Source of the DNA: Chlamydiales bacterium
GTDB lineage: Bacteria > Chlamydiota > Chlamydiia > Chlamydiales > JAACFD01
Length of the DNA: 7,764 bases
Assembly (NCBI GenBank): GCA_009937555.1
Contig: JAACFD010000089.1
Coordinates: 1-7,764, forward strand
Reading direction: 5' to 3'
Position numbers and translations under genes: made by a program. The notes beneath the pieces are model-generated. The model ran no database searches, was not told where the DNA came from, and saw only the letters and a program-made list of their open reading frames with translations. This document shows, one piece after another, positions 1 to 6,000 of this stretch; position 1 is the first letter of the stretch, and each line of letters begins with the position of its first letter.

Positions 1-10
1 AGAGGGTTAA

Positions 11-50
11 AGGGAGATTCAATTTTCTCCTTATAAGGTTGTTTTTTTTT
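11..50 (+). terminator. Weak terminator-like hairpin and T-run, possibly ending an upstream gene
   Basis: Bases 11-17 (AGGGAGA) can pair with 26-32 (TCTCCTT), giving a 7-bp stem with one G-T wobble and an 8-nt loop. A run of nine Ts occupies 42-50. The gap of about 9 nt between stem and T-run is too long for a textbook intrinsic terminator. A perfect palindrome CCTTATAAGG at 29-38 lies closer to the Ts but forms only a very short stem. The T-run may instead serve the downstream promoter as an AT-rich upstream region. Confidence 0.3.
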
Positions 51-66
51 ACACTTTTCTAGTGTA
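50..66. promoter_or_regulatory. Perfect 6-bp inverted repeat overlapping the -10 box, possible operator
   Basis: TACACT (50-55) and AGTGTA (61-66) are exact reverse complements around a 5-nt centre, TTTCT. The right arm ends inside the TATAAT box, so a dimeric repressor bound here would cover the polymerase site. The dyad lies upstream of the predicted transcription start, so it would act as a DNA site rather than an RNA hairpin of this gene. A short dyad in AT-rich DNA can occur by chance, and no known operator is recognised. Confidence 0.3.
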
Positions 67-70
67 TAAT
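65..70 (+). promoter_or_regulatory. Consensus -10 box (TATAAT) of the giant gene
   Basis: A perfect TATAAT lies 20 nt before the start codon. Transcription would be expected to start near 77, giving a leader of only about 14 nt that begins at the Shine-Dalgarno itself. There is no good -35 at standard spacing. The hexamer 17 nt upstream (42-47) is all T. TTTACA at 48-53 resembles a -35 but leaves only an 11-nt spacer, and TTGTTT at 39-44 leaves 20 nt. The promoter therefore seems to rely on the -10 box and a T-rich upstream region. The assignment comes from sequence match only. Confidence 0.6.
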
Positions 71-76
71 GACCGT

Positions 77-82
77 AGGGGG
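77..82 (+). promoter_or_regulatory. Shine-Dalgarno sequence AGGGGG
   Basis: AGGGGG differs from AGGAGG at one base and can still pair with the CCUCC core of 16S rRNA through one G-U pair. Its 8-nt spacing to the ATG at 91 is near optimal. This fixes the start of the giant reading frame and argues for efficient bacterial translation. Confidence 0.75.
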
Positions 83-90
83 TAGTCATT

Positions 91-3000
91 ATGCGTGAGT
101 TAGGTCAGTTTAGTTCAGGAAATTTTGAACGTTTTAATTATCAAGGATCTGAAGCCTTTTCCAAAGATCAAGAGGATGTAGCAAAGTCTTTATGCGAGCT
201 TTTGGACTCTTTAGATCCCGAAGGTCTTAACCAGTTTTTCTCATCGATTTCCAAGGATGAGCTAGAGGCTATCTACCATAACGTTCTTCCCTTATTGAAA
301 AACCCTAATGCTAAACATGTTATAGTTGATAAAAGAGTAGGCTTTTTAAAAGGGAATATTTTTTCTTCTACCTCCACTAGCTCTAAGTCACCAGTATCAG
401 CTACCCTTTTAGACCCTTCTAGGTATGAACTTTTGCAGTCTTTGCTAAGTGATAGAGTTTCACTAGTAACAGGAGATTTAATTTCAAGATTGGATCGAAT
501 GAATGCTAAAGAACTAGAGATATTTTTTGAGTCTATGTGTGATCGCTTTTCTTCAAGTCCTGAAGAATCCAAAGAACTTCTTCTTAATTTTAAAGCTCAC
601 TTTGTAGCTAATGTCCCTGTAGCTCGAATAAGAGGAAAGTTAAAAAGAGCCATTAACCAAGAATTACTAAAAGGGGTTGCAGAGGATCAACTAAGTACAG
701 TTAAGGCTAATTTAGAAAGCGAATATGAAGAGAAGCTCTCTAGACTAAAAAAGCACCCTTATGATGCCAATCAAATGTCAGTTGTTTTTAAAGCCCTTGG
801 AATAGCAAAAGAAGCAGAGGAGCGTAGGTTTAAGGTTAAGAAATTAGCAAAAGGGGAAGCTAAGTCAAGCGACTTTTCTACAGCTGCATTCAGGGGCTTA
901 AGTAAACTTCAACGTTTCGCTAATTTTTTAACTGAAGATGTCCCTAAGGTATGGAAGAAATTCAAGTCTGCCTTCAGTAGGGTTCCAAGTGATCCACGCA
1001 CCACTTCTTTAGCAAAAAAACGGATGTATAAGAATAGATTGCAAGAGAGTGATATATCAGACTTGGTTGTGTTTGGAAGAGATAAAGTTAAAGATAAGAT
1101 CCGTAAGAATAGTTATGCAGCTAGGCTAGCGCTATCTATGTCTTCTTCAGTTGTACAGCACTCTGATGATTTTCGTTATGTCTGTGATACTTTAATGCCA
1201 GATAAGGATGTGCAGAGCGCTGGGATGGATGTTGAAGTTAGAGCTAAGCTTAAAAAAGAAATGAGAAAGTACTTTGTAGAAAAAGATCCTAAATTTTTTG
1301 GAAAACTAAATGTTTTTAGAGATGGAGGTGATCCCTACACAGTTACAGAGCTTGAGATAGAATCACTAGAAGAAGTAATAGCAGAAGCTAAAAGTGGAAA
1401 AATGAAAACAAAGGAAAGTAAAATACTTAGTAAGGGAGAAATCGAGGCTCTGGAGCTTTACCTGGAAAACTTAAAGCGTTCACTGGATATTAACTATGCC
1501 CTTTGCTCGCTGATGTCTGACTCAAGTTATAAACAAGCTGGTAATGCTAAAAAGTTTGAAGATGATCTTCAAAGATTATCTCAGCACATTGTCTTTAAAT
1601 GTAGGGATTTGAAAGATGGAGAAGGTGTTTTTATTGATAATATGATTGATGATCATGCTATGAGGATGTGTATAAAGAAAGAGGGGAAAGAGTTTCTTAT
1701 CACTAACTATGACTCTAGTGGAGCAATAGATAGAACAGCCAAGAGTGAACATTTTCTTTCATTTATGCATTTACTGTTATTTGAGAGCAAAGAGCATGCT
1801 TTAAAGAGTAACTCATATGAGTTTAGGATACCTGAAGAGAGGTTGTATGCTAAAGGTAAAGACTACTTAAGAGATGTCTTATACCTTGGAACAGGTAGAG
1901 GAATTGCAGAGCAGCAGCAGCGCTTTGGTAAAAAGAGTAACAAAGAGCCTGGTTTTGGGCTGAAAGTGGTATCTTTTCTTTCAGGTGTTATAGGGACTCA
2001 TTTCAGTGCAAAGCAGTTGCAGCATTTTCGAACAAGAGGCGAAGTTTATTTGAATTTTAAAAATAAATTCGATGCTATTTCCTTAAGTACTTCAAAAGCC
2101 AAGTTCTCCACGGTCAAACAGCATGCACAAATAACAAGGGATTGCTTTGCTAAGAGAACTGAAAGTTCTCGTTTATATCAATTAGGTATAAAAACTCAAA
2201 AGAAGTTTCGACGAGCTTTTTTAGATAATCAAAGACGTAATTTGATGAGAGATTTAGTAGAGGGGAAAGAGCTAGAAGATGGGATGGTAGAGGCGATTTT
2301 AAAAGGTGCTGAACATCAGTATGACCTTAAAGAAAGAAGCCGAGTTATTCGATCGCCAGATGAGCTTAGTGAAGTTTCAGTAGAGCTTGCTTCACTTAAA
2401 GAGGTGCCAACTCCTAAAGCTGTGACTAAAGAGTTAAACAAGTTTGTAGAAAGTATTCAGCAAATTATTAAAGATATTGAAGCTACAGGAGCTTCTATTG
2501 GCAATAAGAATCTAGAACAGGATATAGAAAATGAGATAGAGCAGCTAGCAAGTAAAATAGCAGCTAAAAAGCTAGAGAGAGATAAGAGCAAAAGTAAAAG
2601 CGAAAAAAAACAGATGCAAACAGAAATGGATGCACTCTTATCTCAAAAGAAAGAAAAGGAAAAGAGGCTAAAAAAGATTGAAGAGTTAAAGCTTATTTTA
2701 AACCTTACTCAAGGTAGCTATAGAGGGTTTTTAGATGAGTTTGTGAAACATTATTTAAAAGAAAAGATAATTGATGACCCTAGTCTGTTTAAGCGCTATT
2801 TTATCTCTAAAAAGGCTGCTGCAATTAAGTCTGTTAGTGATAAGCAGAGGCTCTCTTTTTCTCAGACATCTTATACAGAGAAAACGTTACTAGAGCTAGA
2901 TGAAGATGATTTAGGAGATGACCTATCTGTAGATACTGCTAGCTTATCTGATTCTGATGCAGCTTCTACAATAGATGATGCAGTAGCTCTTGATGCAGAT

Positions 3001-6000
3001 TATTTAACTTTAGATATATCAAATCCTGATGTTGTAAAGGAGATAGGTGAGTACTACACAAAAAAAAGATGGTTAAATATCTTTGAGATTTTAGATCACA
3101 ATACAGAAAGGCAAGAGGTTAGAAGACGCTTTTTAACAGATGCTTCAGAGCATTTATATCAAATTTCTTATAGTGATACTTTAAAAGCTTTTGAAGGAAA
3201 AAAAGAAGAATTAAAAAAAGCTTTGAAAGGAGCTAATATAGTTTCCTTTATGAACTTTTTTAGTAGGTTAAAAGGTTGTGAAGTAGAGATTCAAGTAGGA
3301 AATCAACGTAAAGAACTTAAGAAAGAAGACTTTCTCAAGTTGCTAGAGCGAGAGGTGCCTGAGATATTAATCGAGCCTGAGATATTAGAAATGCTTGAAT
3401 TCTTACGTTCTGAAGACCCTAATATGAGAACGGTAATTGAAGGATCATTTCTTGATTTGTTAAAAAAGCAAATGACGCTAGATCTTGAAAGAAAAACAGT
3501 CAACTGGGGTGCTTTAAATAAGAACGAAGGTATTAGTGTTGAAGATAGTTTTGAAGATCAACTTAAAGTAACTTTAGGTGCAGATCATGAGCTGTTTGAA
3601 AGGTATCCTCCAGTTAATTTTCTTTATGCTGGAGCAAACTCTAAAGAGTATTTAAGTGAGCATGTGGAAGCAAAAAAGAGGTATAGTTCTAAGCAAAAGT
3701 ATTTACAACGACTAATACTAATACTAGACAGAAGAGCCGAAGCTATTGATGATGCTGAAGCAGATAAAGACCTTATCAAAGCGCAGATTGCTGGCCTAAA
3801 CAGGATCTTGGAAGAAGAAAAATCTAAATTACTTCTTAAGCATAGCTCTAAAGAATCAAATGAATTAAGGGGTGAAATTGCCGATTTGATCTCCTATCAA
3901 CGCTGGGTGATTGCAGAAAATGCTCATATAAAAGCTGAAATCCAAATTTTAAAAGACAGTCTCCCAGAAGGACGTGAGTCTTATGAATTAAAACGTTTAA
4001 TGAATAAGAGCCTTCTACTTGATGCGAAGGAAAGATCTTTAGCCACTTACATAGGTCTGCAAGAAAATTTACTGCAGCAGTTTAATAAAAATGATCTAAG
4101 TTTTTTAGATCTAGGAGAGTCCTTAGAGTCTGCTTTTATACAAATTGATGAAGATGGGGAAATTGAAGATAAAAAAAGTATGGTGGATGTAAGTATTAGC
4201 TATAAAAAGAAGATAGCTGAGCTTGAGCGTTTAAAAGCAGAAAAAGATAAGCTTAAAGATAGCTTTATAACTTCTCAAGATAAACACTTACAGCATATTG
4301 AAGAAGTTCAGCAAAGATTTAGAGAGGCTCAAATAGAGCTCTCCCTAAGAGAAAGGCCCGAGCAAAATCTATTTCAATACCTATCTTCTTTCGATGGAAG
4401 ATCTGCTAAAGAGCAGCAGGATGAGCTTAGAGAATCTTCACTCACTTACAAAATACAGCATGTTAACCGCTCTTTGCATGAGCAAGCTATAGAGATGGTT
4501 GATAAAAAATGGGAGCAAATAGAAGAGGCATCTATTTCTGAAGATATAGATGAAGGTAATGTTACAGCATTTATATTAGAGAAAACAAAGAGAATCCCAC
4601 TAAAAGAAAACCTTGATGAAGCTCTAGAGTCTTTAGGGGCTAGTAGCACAAAGTTTGAAGAATTGAAAGATAGCTGGTTAGCTACCATGGCTAGGGTGTG
4701 GCTTCAGCATGAAAATCAACTACAGTTATCTTTAATCATGCAAAAAGAAGAAGATGAGATCATTGATGAGTTTAATCATCTTTTTATGAGATGGCTAGAG
4801 AGTAATACTAACATGACTAAGCAAGACTTTGTTGATTCAGGAATAAACACCTTTCTCTCAAAAGCAGAGGTGGAGTCTTTGGTGTATGACTTGTCAGGGC
4901 AAGAGTTTGGTAGTGATAACACAAGAGCTACTCGTGTGAAATCAGGGATGGATAAAGCTGCTTCAGTGATCCAAAATGCGTTTAAGAAAAGGGCTAAACG
5001 TTCATCAAGAAAAGAGGTTTATGAGCTTTCTCTAGGGGAGAATGTTGAAAAAGGGAGTCTAAGGACAGCCGTTAAGTCTATATTTAGAGGTAAATTCCTA
5101 GGAGTTGATATAGAGTATGATGAGAGTCTACAATACGGAGGGCGTTTTGGTAGCAGTGTTGCCTTTTTAAGAGCCTACCCAGAGCCAAAGCCCGAAGACT
5201 ACCCTAATCCAGCAGATTACTATGAAGCTTTTAAGTCTTATATTGGTACAGTTTTAAGTAATGAAGGTCTAGAAAAGAGAGAAGAGCGAGCTTTAGCAAG
5301 TATAGATAGGGCTCTTGATCACCTACTAAGAAATTACCCTACTAATTCCTTAGCGCAAGATCAAGCGGAAGACTTGAAATCTATAGTTGAAGAGCTTTTT
5401 TTAAAAGAGAGCTCTTTAGAAGAGTTTTTCACAACTGTTGATAATGAGACGCGTTCAAGTTTTCTACAGCTTAGCCTAGCAATTGACTTATGCTCTTTAC
5501 CCTGTACTGAAGAAGGTAAGGTTATACTAAGACCTGAAACTTACTCAGATATCTGGCAAATAAAAGAAAACATTCTTCCTTTAGGAGCCGCTTTAAAGAG
5601 TGCTCTTGAGCGTTTAGAAGAGGACGCTGATGCTCTAAGTGTTTTCAACGCTCCTAAAATAGAAGAGCTTGTGTTTGCTCTGAGACAGTCGCCTGTTGGT
5701 TTAGAAGGAGTCATTGAGGGAAAAACTGGTATTCAGGATGCTCTTTATCAGTATCGTAAAGGAGTGGCTGTAGATGAGGGAGGATCGAGTAGTGATGTTC
5801 GACAATTATCAGACCTCTTGGACCTAAGGTGTGGGGAGGCTTTGCTGCTATCTAGGTTCATTCAGTACTATGGAGATGGCACAGACGGGAAGTTAGCTGA
5901 TCCACAAAGACTTTCTTCATCTAGAGGAAGAGAATATTTTCAACGTGTTCTCTCTAGTATTTGTAGCAGTATCAATAAAAGCAAAGATACAGAGCAAAAG

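Noticed and set aside
2..10. Possible end of an upstream gene (GAG GGT TAA)
   Set aside because: Only two codons and a TAA are visible, followed by a weak hairpin. This is too little to call a gene.
196..564. Apparent duplication of helical pairs in the N-terminus (residues about 36-72 and 116-158)
   Set aside because: Only a few positions around the ELE motif match, which is expected by chance in helical Glu/Leu-rich sequence.
273..572. Minus-strand open frame of 99 codons
   Set aside because: It lies wholly inside the giant plus-strand gene, has no recognisable protein pattern and is rich in Ser/Leu as expected for the complement of a Glu/Lys/Arg-rich gene.
1948..2007. Hydrophobic stretch (residues 620-639) as a possible membrane segment
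   Set aside because: It is short, contains Lys and His, and is interrupted by Ser and Gly. It is not hydrophobic enough to span a membrane.
3303..3503. Minus-strand open frame of 66 codons
   Set aside because: Antisense to the giant gene. Its Ser-rich composition is explained by reverse-complement AGA, GAA and CTT codons.
4141..4176. DEDGEI (residues 1353-1358) resembling an EF-hand calcium loop
   Set aside because: The first position is Gln and the twelfth is Lys instead of Asp and Glu, and no second EF-hand is present.
4446..4688. Minus-strand open frame of 80 codons
   Set aside because: Antisense to a coiled-coil part of the giant gene, with Ser-rich shadow composition and no independent evidence of coding.
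5707..5727. GVIEGKT (residues 1873-1879) resembling a Walker A loop
   Set aside because: Only three residues separate the first G from GKT instead of four. There is no preceding hydrophobic strand and no Walker B is seen nearby.
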